A stretch of DNA of 64,000 nucleotides from Acidovorax soli (GCF_014207955.1 NZ_JACHLK010000020.1:31735-95734); one strand, 5' to 3'; positions 53,971 to 61,674 are shown, counted from the first letter of the stretch. Numbers and translations are program-made. Notes: a model not told the origin generated them from the letters alone.

Positions 53971-54000
53971 AAAAGCCTCTTCCAAAGAAGAGGCTTTTTT
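53971..54000. terminator. Bidirectional intrinsic terminator
   Basis: AAAAGCCTCTTC at 53971-53982 pairs exactly with GAAGAGGCTTTT at 53987-53998 around CAAA, with T residues on both outward sides. It serves the convergent TlpA and cytochrome c' genes. Confidence 0.95.
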
Positions 54001-54027
54001 ATTCGGCACACCCAGGTGTGCCAGCGC

Positions 54028-54483
54028 TCACTTGGCGCGGTAGTTGTCGTGGCAGGCCTTGCAGCTGTTGGCGGTGGCACCAAAAGCGGTCTTGAGGTTG
54101 TCGAGGTTGCCGGTCTTGGCCGCAGCGGCGAGCTTGACGGTGTCGGCCTCGAGCTTGTCCGAATGCTCCTTGAACTTGGCCTGCTGGGTCCAGATCTCGG
54201 GCAGGGCCTTGGTCGGTGCCCCCTTGTCGGTGCCGGCGCCAAAGCCGGCCCAGGGCAGCTTGGCCATCTCGGCCACGATGTCGGCGTTCTCCTGTGCCGC
54301 CTTGGCATCGAAGGGGATGCGGCCATTGGCCATGGCCCCAAGGCGGCCGAAGTGCTGGCCCATCACGAACAGCGCGCTCTGGCGGTACTTGATGGCGTCT
54401 TCGGGCTTGGCGAACTGGGCAGATGCGGGGGCCGACAGCGTGGTGACGGCCGCGGCAAGGGCGACTACAGCGAGGGTTTTCAT
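54028..54483 (-). CDS. Cytochrome c' (class II cytochrome c)
   Basis: The 151-residue protein has a signal peptide ending ASA and a C-terminal haem site CKACHDNYR, the class II layout. A four-helix bundle is predicted (EDAIKYRQSALFVMGQHFGR first). These periplasmic proteins bind NO and CO. It is divergent from the cytochrome b561 gene, 166 bases apart, a common pairing. Confidence 0.95.
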   Translation of the reverse strand: MKTLAVVALAAAVTTLSAPASAQFAKPEDAIKYRQSALFVMGQHFGRLGAMANGRIPFDAKAAQENADIVAEMAKLPWAGFGAGTDKGAPTKALPEIWTQQAKFKEHSDKLEADTVKLAAAAKTGNLDNLKTAFGATANSCKACHDNYRAK

Positions 54484-54649
54484 CGGATATTTCCTTGTAT
54501 CGTGGGGAGCAAAAACCAACCAGCCACCCCCAGTATGCCGCTTTGCGGCGGTTTTGGCATGTCCATGGGTGCGCGTTGGCGGCTCCGGCCATCTCGCGCA
54601 CAATGCGGCCAAGAACTCCCCACGACACGGCAAGCGCCGGACCACGACC

Positions 54650-55324
54650 ATGACCCACACCGTCCGCATCTGGGATCTGCCCACCCGCCTGTTCCACTGG
54701 GCCCTGGCCGCCAGCGTGATCGCCCTGGTGGTCACGGCCAAAATCGGCGGCAATGCCATGGTCTGGCATCTGCGCCTGGGCTATGTGGTGCTGGCGCTCC
54801 TGGTGTTCCGGCTGGTCTGGGGGCTGGTAGGGGGGCGCTGGTCGCGCTTTGGCGCCTTCTTGTACTCGCCCGCACGCCTGGTGCGCTACCTGCGCGGTGC
54901 GGGCCACCCCGACGATGCCGTGGGCCACAGCCCGCTGGGGGCGCTGTCGGTGTTCGCCCTGCTGGCCGTGCTGGCCGCCCAGGTGGGCACAGGCCTGCTG
55001 AGCGACGACGAGATCGCCTTCTCGGGCCCGTTGACGCGTTTCGTCTCGAATGCCGTGGTGGGTCAGGCCACGGGCTACCACAAGGAGATCGGCCAGTACC
55101 TGGTGCTCGGACTGGTCGCCCTGCACCTGCTGGCCATCGTGTTCTACATCGCGGTGCGCAAGCACCGCCTGGTGCGGCCCATGCTGCATGGCGACAAGGA
55201 ACTGCCCCAGCCCGTGGCGCCCTCGCGCGACGACCTGCTCAGCCGCGTGGCGGCGGTGCTGGCCCTGGCGCTGGGTGCGGGGCTGGCCTGGTGGGTTTCG
55301 ACCCTCGGGGCCCCCGCGTTCTGA
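54650..55324 (+). CDS. Cytochrome b561 family protein
   Basis: The 224-residue protein starts VRIWDLPTRLFHWALAASV, typical of bacterial cytochrome b561. It carries haem-ligand histidines in LFHW, VWHLRLGY, GHSPLGAL and VALHLLAI within four membrane helices, with a fifth helix at the C-terminus. It would transfer electrons from the quinone pool to a periplasmic acceptor such as the divergent cytochrome c'. Confidence 0.94.
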   Translation: MTHTVRIWDLPTRLFHWALAASVIALVVTAKIGGNAMVWHLRLGYVVLALLVFRLVWGLVGGRWSRFGAFLYSPARLVRYLRGAGHPDDAVGHSPLGALSVFALLAVLAAQVGTGLLSDDEIAFSGPLTRFVSNAVVGQATGYHKEIGQYLVLGLVALHLLAIVFYIAVRKHRLVRPMLHGDKELPQPVAPSRDDLLSRVAAVLALALGAGLAWWVSTLGAPAF

Positions 55325-55391
55325 ACCCCCACGGGGCTCGGCCAGGGCCATGGCGCTACACTGCCCCTTCCCCAGCTCCTGAGTTGCCGCC

Positions 55392-55883
55392 TTGGACAAG
55401 CCCGCCGTCACCTTGATGAATCCCTCGTCCGCCGCCGAGATGGAGGCAGTGCGCGACATCTTCCGGGAGTACGCCGGCACCCTGGACGTGGACCTGGCGT
55501 TCCAGGATTTCGAGAGCGAACTGGCACAGTTGCCCGGCGACTATGCCGCCCCCCGCGGCCACCTGTTGCTGGCCGTGGTGGAAGGCGCCATCGCCGGCTG
55601 CTGCGCCCTGCGCCCGCTGGATGCGGCCGACTACCCCAATGCGAGCGAGATGAAACGCCTGTACGTACGCAAGGCCTTCCGGGGTTTCGGCCTGGGCCGC
55701 GAACTGGCCGAGGCCATGCTGGACCAGGCGCGCCGCGCCGGCTACGCCTGCGTGCTGCTCGACACGCTCGACGGCATGGAGTCGGCCCGCGCGCTCTACG
55801 CCGACCTGGGCTTCGAGCAGATCCCTCCCTACTACCACAACCCCATCGCGGGCTCGCACTACCTCAAGGTGGATATCTCCTGA
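55392..55883 (+). CDS. GNAT family N-acetyltransferase
   Basis: The 163-residue enzyme has the acetyl-CoA loop VRKAFRGFGLGRELAEAML and the GNAT C-terminal LGFEQIPPYYHNPIAGSHYL. The TTG at 55392 is the longest supported start; ATG at 55416 is an alternative. The target is unknown. Its stop codon is only two bases before the left arm of the putative retron RNA, so the two may share a transcript. Confidence 0.9.
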   Translation: MDKPAVTLMNPSSAAEMEAVRDIFREYAGTLDVDLAFQDFESELAQLPGDYAAPRGHLLLAVVEGAIAGCCALRPLDAADYPNASEMKRLYVRKAFRGFGLGRELAEAMLDQARRAGYACVLLDTLDGMESARALYADLGFEQIPPYYHNPIAGSHYLKVDIS

Positions 55884-55885
55884 GG

Positions 55886-55895
55886 GCGATGGTGG
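55886..55895 (+). repeat. Retron a1 arm (left inverted repeat)
   Basis: GCGATGGTGG is the exact reverse complement of the sequence at 56144-56153. A further five bases (GGCAG at 55898-55902) pair with CTGCC at 56132-56136. In retrons such outer arms hold the 5' and 3' ends of the msr-msd RNA together. Confidence 0.75.
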
Positions 55896-56042
55896 CCGGC
55901 AGTGTTGGTGCGCGGGCCTGGCTCGCCATCGTCGGGATGGCGACGATAGAATGCCAGCGGCCTGGCGCCAAGCATTCCGACCCCTTACCGGTTCGGGCCG
56001 TGGGGTAGCCCCACGGTGTATCTGGCAAGCGCACATCGCGGC

Positions 56043-56080
56043 GCGCGAACCTCCTGCCATCCGTGGCACCAGGTTCGCGC
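56043..56080 (+). repeat. Long hairpin, likely msd stem
   Basis: GCGCGAACCT at 56043-56052 pairs exactly with AGGTTCGCGC at 56071-56080. Inside, TGCCA pairs with TGGCA around a TCCG loop, with symmetric CC/CC bulges. It is the strongest stem in the region and would become the DNA hairpin of msDNA. Confidence 0.75.
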
Positions 56081-56143
56081 CCAACCCGCAGGTTGGCGCC
56101 GGGCCACCCACACTGCGGCCATTGCACGGCCCTGCCCTACCGC

Positions 56144-56153
56144 CCACCATCGC
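56144..56153 (+). repeat. Retron a2 arm (right inverted repeat)
   Basis: CCACCATCGC pairs exactly with the left arm at 55886-55895. It ends 11 bases before the GTG start of the reverse transcriptase, the usual position of a2. Confidence 0.75.
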
Positions 56154-56164
56154 GCTGACACGCT

Positions 56165-57766
56165 GTGAAGACCCCCGTCCGCTCCCGCGTGCTGGCCAAG
56201 GCGATCGCGATGGCGGTGCTGGCCGATGCGCAGACGCCCGGCCACCGCACGCCCCAGGCCCTTGTCGCGCGGGTGCAGGCCTGCCTGGGCCTGGAGGCGA
56301 CGGCAGGCCCCACGCTCCCGGCCTGCGTGCTGGAACAATTGCGGCGCCTGTCCGCCATGCCCTCGCTGGAATGGTCGCGCTGGGAACCGGAAGACGTGGC
56401 CACCTGGCTCTGCTGGGGCCACTGGTGGCGCAGCGCTGGCCTGCGCCAGGGCGGGCTGCCCTGGGCCGCTGGCCATGGCGACGCGCCGACGTGGGAAGGA
56501 GATGGCGACGACTTCGCTGAACCCGAAGGGGAAGGCGATGGCGGCGGCACCCTGCCCGGCCTGCCCCCTACCGACTGGACGGCGCCGCGCCTGGCCCAGG
56601 CGTTCCGCATCTGGGCCGCCACCGCACGCACGGCCGTTCCGCGGCGCTGGCTGCTGCGCCCCGCGGAGGCAGGGCCCCCTCCGGCCTGGATGGAGCGCAG
56701 CACCGCGCCCCCGCTCCTGGCCACCGCCGCCGACGTGGCCCAGATGCTGGCGGTCTCGCTGGACGATCTGTCGTGGCTGGCGTCCCAGGGCGCTTTCTGG
56801 CGTGAACGGCACGCCACAGGCCATGCACTCCCGCCTTCGCACTACCGCTACCGGCTGCTGCCCAAGCCCAGCGGCGGACTGCGCCTGCTGGAGTCTCCGC
56901 GCCCACGCCTGATGCATGCGCAACGGCGCATCCTGGACACGCTGTTGGCAGCGATTCCCCTGCACGAAGCAGCGCACGGCTTCGTTCGCGGCCGCAGCGT
57001 GGGCAGCCATGCACAGGTTCACACCGGCCAGGCCGTCGTCATCCGGTTCGACCTGGCGGACTTCTTCACCCAGATCCACGCCACGCGCGTACGGGCCCTG
57101 TGGCGCGCCCTGGGCCACGGGCGCGCCGCTGCCGAGCTGCTCACCCGGTTGAGCACCACACCCACGCCAGCGGGCGTGCGCGAGCGGCTGCTGGAGTGCA
57201 TGCCCGAGGTTCCGGCCTTCGTTGCCCAGCGCCGCGCCATGGCCCAGCGCCTGGCCCGGCCCCATCTGCCCCAGGGGGCACCCACCTCGCCTGCGCTGGC
57301 CAACCTGTGCGCCTTTGGGCTGGATGTGCGGTTGCAGGCGCTCGCGCAGCGCTTTGGCGCGAACTACACCCGCTATGCCGACGATCTGGTGTTTTCAGGC
57401 CCCGAAACCCTGCGGCGCCAGTTCATTGCACTGCGCGCCTGGGTCGCTGCGATCGCACAGGATGAAGGGTTTGCCCTGCGGGCCGACAAGACCCGTGTGA
57501 TGCCGGCCCACCAGCGCCAGACCGTCACCGGCCTGGTGGTCAACCAACGGGCCAACTACAGCCGCACGCAGTTCGACACGCTCAAGGCGCGGCTGCACCG
57601 GCTGGCACAGCAGGCCTGGGTGGAGGCGGGCGACCGTGCGCAGCTGGAGGGAGAAATCCGCTGGGCCAGCCAATGGCTGGCGCCAGCGCGCGCTGCCAGA
57701 TTGCAGCGCTTGTTCGACGCCATCCGCTTCGCGCCGGTAGACGGGGAAGCGGCGGCGAAGGACTGA
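56165..57766 (+). CDS. Retron-type reverse transcriptase with long N-terminal extension
   Basis: The 533-residue protein has an RT core from about residue 220. It includes HYRYRLLPKPSGGLRLLE, HGFVRGRSVGSHAQVHTGQ (retron NAxxH region as HAQVH, 282-286), the catalytic Asp296 in FDLADFF, LPQGAPTSPALANL, YADD at 404-407 and the retron-specific VTG at 454-456. Residues 1-215 form an extension with Trp-rich helices and an acidic Gly-rich linker at 110-130. Most retron RTs are about 320 residues; the longer form resembles myxobacterial enzymes. The start is GTG 56165, or ATG 56210 which has AAGG eight bases upstream. It makes msDNA from the RNA encoded just upstream. Retrons commonly act in anti-phage defence. 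No separate effector gene adjoins; the convergent peroxiredoxin is two bases away. Confidence 0.9.
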   Translation: MKTPVRSRVLAKAIAMAVLADAQTPGHRTPQALVARVQACLGLEATAGPTLPACVLEQLRRLSAMPSLEWSRWEPEDVATWLCWGHWWRSAGLRQGGLPWAAGHGDAPTWEGDGDDFAEPEGEGDGGGTLPGLPPTDWTAPRLAQAFRIWAATARTAVPRRWLLRPAEAGPPPAWMERSTAPPLLATAADVAQMLAVSLDDLSWLASQGAFWRERHATGHALPPSHYRYRLLPKPSGGLRLLESPRPRLMHAQRRILDTLLAAIPLHEAAHGFVRGRSVGSHAQVHTGQAVVIRFDLADFFTQIHATRVRALWRALGHGRAAAELLTRLSTTPTPAGVRERLLECMPEVPAFVAQRRAMAQRLARPHLPQGAPTSPALANLCAFGLDVRLQALAQRFGANYTRYADDLVFSGPETLRRQFIALRAWVAAIAQDEGFALRADKTRVMPAHQRQTVTGLVVNQRANYSRTQFDTLKARLHRLAQQAWVEAGDRAQLEGEIRWASQWLAPARAARLQRLFDAIRFAPVDGEAAAKD

Positions 57767-57768
57767 AA

Positions 57769-58278
57769 TCAGGCTGCCTTGGCCTGTGCCAGCAGGGTGG
57801 CCGCGTCGCTGACCTCGAACTTGCCGGGGGCTTCGATATTGAGCGTGACAACCTTGCCGTCGCGCACCAGCATCGAGTAGCGGTTGCTGCGCAGGCCCAG
57901 GCCCTTGCCGTTGAGGTCCAGCGTCAGGCCGGTGGCCTTGGCGAAGGTGGCATCGCCGTCGCCCAGCATGCGCACCTTGCCGGCGGTCTTCTGGTCGCGC
58001 GCCCAGGCGCCCATCACGAAGGCGTCGTTCACGCTCACGCACCAGATTTCGTCCACGCCGGCGGCCTTGAACTCTTCGGCCTTCTCCAGGTAGCCAGGCA
58101 CATGCTTGGCCGAGCAGGTGGGCGTGAAGGCGCCGGGCAGCGCGAACAGCGCAATGGTCTTGCCTGCCGTGGCCTTGTCCACAGGAACGGGGTTGGGGCC
58201 GATGCTGCAGCCTTCGCCTTCGACTTCCGAATATTCCATCAGGGTGCTTGCGGGCAGGGTGTCGCCGACTTGGATCAT
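57769..58278 (-). CDS. Prx5-type peroxiredoxin
   Basis: The 169-residue peroxiredoxin has the peroxidatic Cys in PGAFTPTCSAKHVPGYL and the family-typical GKTIALFALPG and RSNRYSMLVRDGKV. It reduces hydroperoxides, probably with glutathione or thioredoxin. It is a housekeeping gene that ends two bases from the retron RT in convergent orientation. Confidence 0.95.
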   Translation of the reverse strand: MIQVGDTLPASTLMEYSEVEGEGCSIGPNPVPVDKATAGKTIALFALPGAFTPTCSAKHVPGYLEKAEEFKAAGVDEIWCVSVNDAFVMGAWARDQKTAGKVRMLGDGDATFAKATGLTLDLNGKGLGLRSNRYSMLVRDGKVVTLNIEAPGKFEVSDAATLLAQAKAA

Positions 58279-58354
58279 GGTTCTCTCTCCTAGGTTTGTT
58301 GGGGGTGTACGCATGCCCGGCGGGCCGCTTTCGACAAAGCGTGGCCCACAAAGC

Positions 58355-58381
58355 AAAACGACCCACATTGTGGGTCGTTTT
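58355..58381 (-). terminator. Intrinsic terminator of the ribosomal protein cluster
   Basis: AAAACGACCCAC at 58355-58366 pairs exactly with GTGGGTCGTTTT at 58370-58381 around ATT. On the minus strand four T residues close the stem. It follows the rpsQ stop by about 30 bases. Confidence 0.88.
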
Positions 58382-58413
58382 GGAGGGCAGTGCTGCCAGT
58401 CAGCCGGGAGGGC

Positions 58414-58683
58414 TTAGAGCAGGCCGGCCTTTTGCACCAAGCGGGTGGCAACCCAGTTCTTGGTCTTGGAGAGCGGACGACTCTCGGTGATTTCGATCAC
58501 GTCGCCCAGCTTGTACTCGCCCTTTTCGTCGTGGGCGTGGTACTTGCTCGACTTGCCCACGATCTTGCCGTAGAGCTCGTGCTTCACACGGCGCTCGATC
58601 AGCACGGTCACGGTCTTCTGGCGCTTGTCGCTGACCACCTTGCCGATCAAGGTGCGCTTGAGGGATTTTTTAGCTTCCGTCAT
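58414..58683 (-). CDS. rpsQ: Ribosomal protein uS17
   Basis: The 89-residue 30S protein has LKRTLIGKVVSDKRQKTVTV and SRPLSKTKNWVATRLVQKA. It is the last gene of the cluster, and the operon stops here rather than continuing to rplN. Confidence 0.98.
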   Translation of the reverse strand: MTEAKKSLKRTLIGKVVSDKRQKTVTVLIERRVKHELYGKIVGKSSKYHAHDEKGEYKLGDVIEITESRPLSKTKNWVATRLVQKAGLL

Positions 58684-58692
58684 GTCGGCTCC

Positions 58693-58887
58693 TTACTTGG
58701 CGGCTTGCTTTTCAGCAAGAATGGTCTTTGCACGGGCGATATCGCGGCGGGTGGTACGCAGCGTGTTGGTGTTGGCCAACTGCTGGGTAGCCTTCTGCAT
58801 GCGCAGGCCGAAGTGGGCCTTCTGCAGAGCCTTGATTTCGCTTTCGATGCCGGCAACGTCTTTTTGGCGGAGTTCAGAGGTCTTCAT
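58693..58887 (-). CDS. rpmC: Ribosomal protein uL29
   Basis: The 64-residue 50S protein starts MKTSELRQKDVAGIESEIKA and ends with the RTTRRDIARAKTILAEK signature. The ATG at 58887 gives the normal length. Confidence 0.98.
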   Translation of the reverse strand: MKTSELRQKDVAGIESEIKALQKAHFGLRMQKATQQLANTNTLRTTRRDIARAKTILAEKQAAK

Positions 58888-58903
58888 TGCTTGTTCTCCT
58901 GAA

Positions 58904-59320
58904 TCACGAGCCAATGTGGCGGCTGACGAACGTGGTGCGCAGCGGCAGCTTGGCGGCAGCCAGGCGGAACGCTTCACGGGCCAGTTCTTCGGGCACGCCG
59001 ACGATTTCGAAAACGATCTTGCCGGGCTGGATTTCGGCCACGTAGTACTCGGGGTTGCCCTTACCGTTACCCATACGCACTTCTGCGGGCTTGGTAGAGA
59101 TCGGCTTGTCCGGGAACACGCGGATCCAGATGCGGCCGCCACGCTTCACGTGACGGGAGATTGCACGGCGTGCAGCCTCGATCTGGCGGGCCGTCAGACG
59201 GCCACGGTCGGTGCACTTCAGACCGAAATCACCGAAGGCAACGGAGGCACCCCGCGTTGCGACACCGGTATTACGGCCCTTTTGCTCCTTGCGGTACTTG
59301 CGGCGAGCAGGTTGCAGCAT
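58904..59320 (-). CDS. rplP: Ribosomal protein uL16
   Basis: The 138-residue 50S protein starts MLQPARRKYRKEQKGRNTG and contains KTEVRMGNGKGNPEYYVAEI in its betaproteobacterial form (KPAEVRMGNG). It binds near the peptidyl transferase centre. Confidence 0.99.
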   Translation of the reverse strand: MLQPARRKYRKEQKGRNTGVATRGASVAFGDFGLKCTDRGRLTARQIEAARRAISRHVKRGGRIWIRVFPDKPISTKPAEVRMGNGKGNPEYYVAEIQPGKIVFEIVGVPEELAREAFRLAAAKLPLRTTFVSRHIGS

Positions 59321-59322
59321 AC

Positions 59323-60204
59323 TTATTCTCCTTTACCGTCCGCTGCTGTAGCGGGCGCGGCGACTTTGCGAACGCGCTTAACGGCGGTGTTGTCAGCGCC
59401 ACCGGCTTCGGCGGGCTTGTCGCTGCCGTCAGCAGGTGCGGAATTCGCACCCACTGGGCGGCGTGGGCCACGGCCAGCACCTGGACGGTCGCCACCTGGG
59501 CGGCCATCACGGCGTGGGCCGCGGGGACGGCGTTCTTCGTCTGGACGTGGGGTTTCCACGGCCGGCAGGTCGTTACGACCCAGCGTATCGCCCTTGTAGA
59601 CCCAGACCTTGACGCCGATCACACCGTAGGTGGTCTTGGCTTCGGAGGTGCCGTAATCGATGTCGGCGCGCAGGGTGTGCAGTGGCACACGGCCTTCGCG
59701 GTACCACTCGGTACGGGCGATTTCGATACCGTTCAGACGGCCGGACGACATGATCTTGATGCCCTGGGCACCCAGACGCATGGCGTTCTGCATCGCGCGC
59801 TTCATGGCGCGGCGGAACATGATGCGCTTTTCGAGCTGCTGCGTGATGCTGTCGGCGATCAGCTTGGCATCGATTTCAGGCTTGCGCACTTCTTCGATGT
59901 TCACTGCGACAGGCACGCCCAGACGCGACGCGAGTTCCTTCTTCAGGTTCTCGATGTCTTCACCCTTCTTGCCGATCACCACACCAGGACGTGCCGAGTA
60001 GATGGTGATGCGGGCGTTCTTGGCGGGGCGCTCGATCAGGATGCGCGACACGGCGGCGTTCTTCAACTTGGCCTTCAGGTACTCGCGCACCTTGATGTCT
60101 TCGGCCAGCATGCCCGCGAAGTCGCGGTTGCTGGCGTACCAACGGCTGGACCAGTTGCGGCTGACCGCGAGGCGGAAGCCGGTAGGATGGATTTTCTGTC
60201 CCAT
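59323..60204 (-). CDS. rpsC: Ribosomal protein uS3 with a long basic C-terminal tail
   Basis: The 293-residue 30S protein starts MGQKIHPTGFRLAVSRNWSS and has the KH motif region SARPGVVIGKKGEDIENLKK. After residue 225 a low-complexity Arg/Gly/Pro/Ala tail of about 65 residues follows. E. coli S3 has 233 residues, so the tail is an extension, common to some degree in this bacterial group. The ATG at 60204 is the normal start. Confidence 0.98.
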   Translation of the reverse strand: MGQKIHPTGFRLAVSRNWSSRWYASNRDFAGMLAEDIKVREYLKAKLKNAAVSRILIERPAKNARITIYSARPGVVIGKKGEDIENLKKELASRLGVPVAVNIEEVRKPEIDAKLIADSITQQLEKRIMFRRAMKRAMQNAMRLGAQGIKIMSSGRLNGIEIARTEWYREGRVPLHTLRADIDYGTSEAKTTYGVIGVKVWVYKGDTLGRNDLPAVETPRPDEERRPRGPRRDGRPGGDRPGAGRGPRRPVGANSAPADGSDKPAEAGGADNTAVKRVRKVAAPATAADGKGE

Positions 60205-60218
60205 AGTCTTCCGAGCCT

Positions 60219-60551
60219 TTAGTTGCCAACCGTCACGTACACATGGCACGTGGGCTTGCTGATGCGGTTGCCGCGGCCTTTGGCGCGCGCGGTGAAGCGC
60301 TTGAGCGTGGTGCCTTGCTCGACGTAGATGGTCTTGACCTTCAGTTCGTCGATATCGGCGCCGTCATTGTGCTCAGCGTTGGCGATGGCGGACTCCAGAA
60401 CCTTCTTGACGATGCCAGCAGCTTTTTTCTGCGTGAACGTCAGGATGTTCAGGGCCTGATCAACCTTCTTGCCGCGGATCAGGTCAGCGACCAGACGGCC
60501 CTTGTCGACCGACAGACGGACGCCCCGGAGGACTGCACGTGTTTCAGACAT
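60219..60551 (-). CDS. rplV: Ribosomal protein uL22
   Basis: The 110-residue 50S protein has RLSVDKGRLVADLIRGKKV and the tunnel-loop TLKRFTARAKGRGNRISKPT. Confidence 0.99.
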   Translation of the reverse strand: MSETRAVLRGVRLSVDKGRLVADLIRGKKVDQALNILTFTQKKAAGIVKKVLESAIANAEHNDGADIDELKVKTIYVEQGTTLKRFTARAKGRGNRISKPTCHVYVTVGN

Positions 60552-60560
60552 GGTCGTTCC

Positions 60561-60839
60561 TTATTTCTTCTGGACTTTTTTGTCCGCGGGGTGGCCCTTG
60601 AAGGTGCGCGTCAGGGCGAATTCGCCCAGCTTGTGGCCCACCATCTGGTCGGTAACGTACACAGGTACGTGCTGCTTGCCGTTGTGCACGGCAATGGTCA
60701 GACCGATGAACTCGGGCAGAACCATGGAGCGGCGCGACCAGGTCTTCACTGGCTTCTTATCCTTGGTGGCGATGGCCTTCTCGACCTTGGCCAGCAAGTG
60801 ATGGTCAACAAATGGACCCTTTTTGAGAGAGCGAGTCAT
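60561..60839 (-). CDS. rpsS: Ribosomal protein uS19
   Basis: The 92-residue 30S protein starts MTRSLKKGPFVDHHLLAKVE and has TWSRRSMVLPEFIGLTIAVH and GHKLGEFALTRTFKGH. Confidence 0.99.
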   Translation of the reverse strand: MTRSLKKGPFVDHHLLAKVEKAIATKDKKPVKTWSRRSMVLPEFIGLTIAVHNGKQHVPVYVTDQMVGHKLGEFALTRTFKGHPADKKVQKK

Positions 60840-60849
60840 CTGTTACCCC

Positions 60850-61674
60850 TTACTTCTTGCGACGCGACACGATCATGATCTGTGTGCGCTTGTTGTTACG
60901 GGTGCGATAACCCTTGGTCAGATTGCCCCAAGGATCGACTGCATGGCGGCCTTCGCCGGTGCGGCCTTCGCCACCACCGTGAGGGTGATCCACAGGGTTC
61001 ATGGCCACGCCGCGAACCGTCGGACGAATACCCATCCAGCGCTTCACACCGGCCTTGCCCAGTTGGCGCAGGCTGTGTTCTTCGTTGGCCACTTCGCCAA
61101 TGGTGGCGCGGCATTCGATGTGGATCTTGCGCACTTCACCCGAGCGCATGCGCACTTGGGCGTAGGTGCCTTCGCGGGCCAGCAGGGTTGCCGAAGCACC
61201 AGCCGAGCGGGCGATCTGCGCACCGGCACCGGGCTTGAGCTCGATGCAGTGGATGGTCGAACCCACGGGGATGTTGCGGATTGGCAGCGTGTTGCCAGCG
61301 CGGATCGGGGCTTCCGAACCGGACAGCAGGGTTGCGCCCACTTCCAGGTTGCGGGGAGCGATGATGTAGCGGCGCTCGCCGTCGGCATAGCACACCAGAG
61401 CGATGTGGGCCGTACGGTTCGGGTCGTACTCGATGCGCTCAACCTTGGCCGGGATGCCGTCCTTGTTGCGCTTGAAGTCCACCACGCGGTAGTGGTGCTT
61501 GTGGCCACCGCCCTTGTGGCGGGTGGTGATGTGACCGTTGTTGTTACGGCCGGCCTTCTGGAACTGGGGTTCCAGCAGCGGGGCGTACGCCTCACCCTTG
61601 TACAGGTGGTCACGCGTGACCTTCACCACGGCACGTTGGCCGGGCGAAGTGGGTTTCATCTTGATAACGGCCAT
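60850..61674 (-). CDS. rplB: Ribosomal protein uL2
   Basis: The 274-residue 50S protein has TRHKGGGHKHHYRVVDF and the conserved VAMNPVDHPHGGGEGRTGEG with the peptidyl-transferase His. Confidence 0.99.
   Translation of the reverse strand: MAVIKMKPTSPGQRAVVKVTRDHLYKGEAYAPLLEPQFQKAGRNNNGHITTRHKGGGHKHHYRVVDFKRNKDGIPAKVERIEYDPNRTAHIALVCYADGERRYIIAPRNLEVGATLLSGSEAPIRAGNTLPIRNIPVGSTIHCIELKPGAGAQIARSAGASATLLAREGTYAQVRMRSGEVRKIHIECRATIGEVANEEHSLRQLGKAGVKRWMGIRPTVRGVAMNPVDHPHGGGEGRTGEGRHAVDPWGNLTKGYRTRNNKRTQIMIVSRRKK

Larger units (their letters stand above)
55886..56153 (+). ncRNA. Candidate retron msr-msd noncoding RNA
   Basis: The 268-base region between the GNAT gene and the reverse transcriptase holds perfect hairpins at 55923-55943 (8 bp), 55949-55977 (6-bp outer stem), 55998-56016 (8 bp, 3-base loop), 56043-56080 (10 + 5 bp) and 56081-56096 (6 bp, tetraloop). 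A perfect 10-bp inverted repeat encloses it. The first three fit an msr and the last two an msd template. I cannot fix the branching G; a G soon after the left arm (around 55899-55902) is a candidate. The RNA lies directly upstream of the RT, as in all known retrons. Confidence 0.78.

Noticed and set aside
57769..58278. Peroxiredoxin as the retron effector
   Set aside because: It is convergent, has a complete ordinary Prx5 sequence and stands between the RT and a ribosomal operon, so a housekeeping role is the simpler reading.
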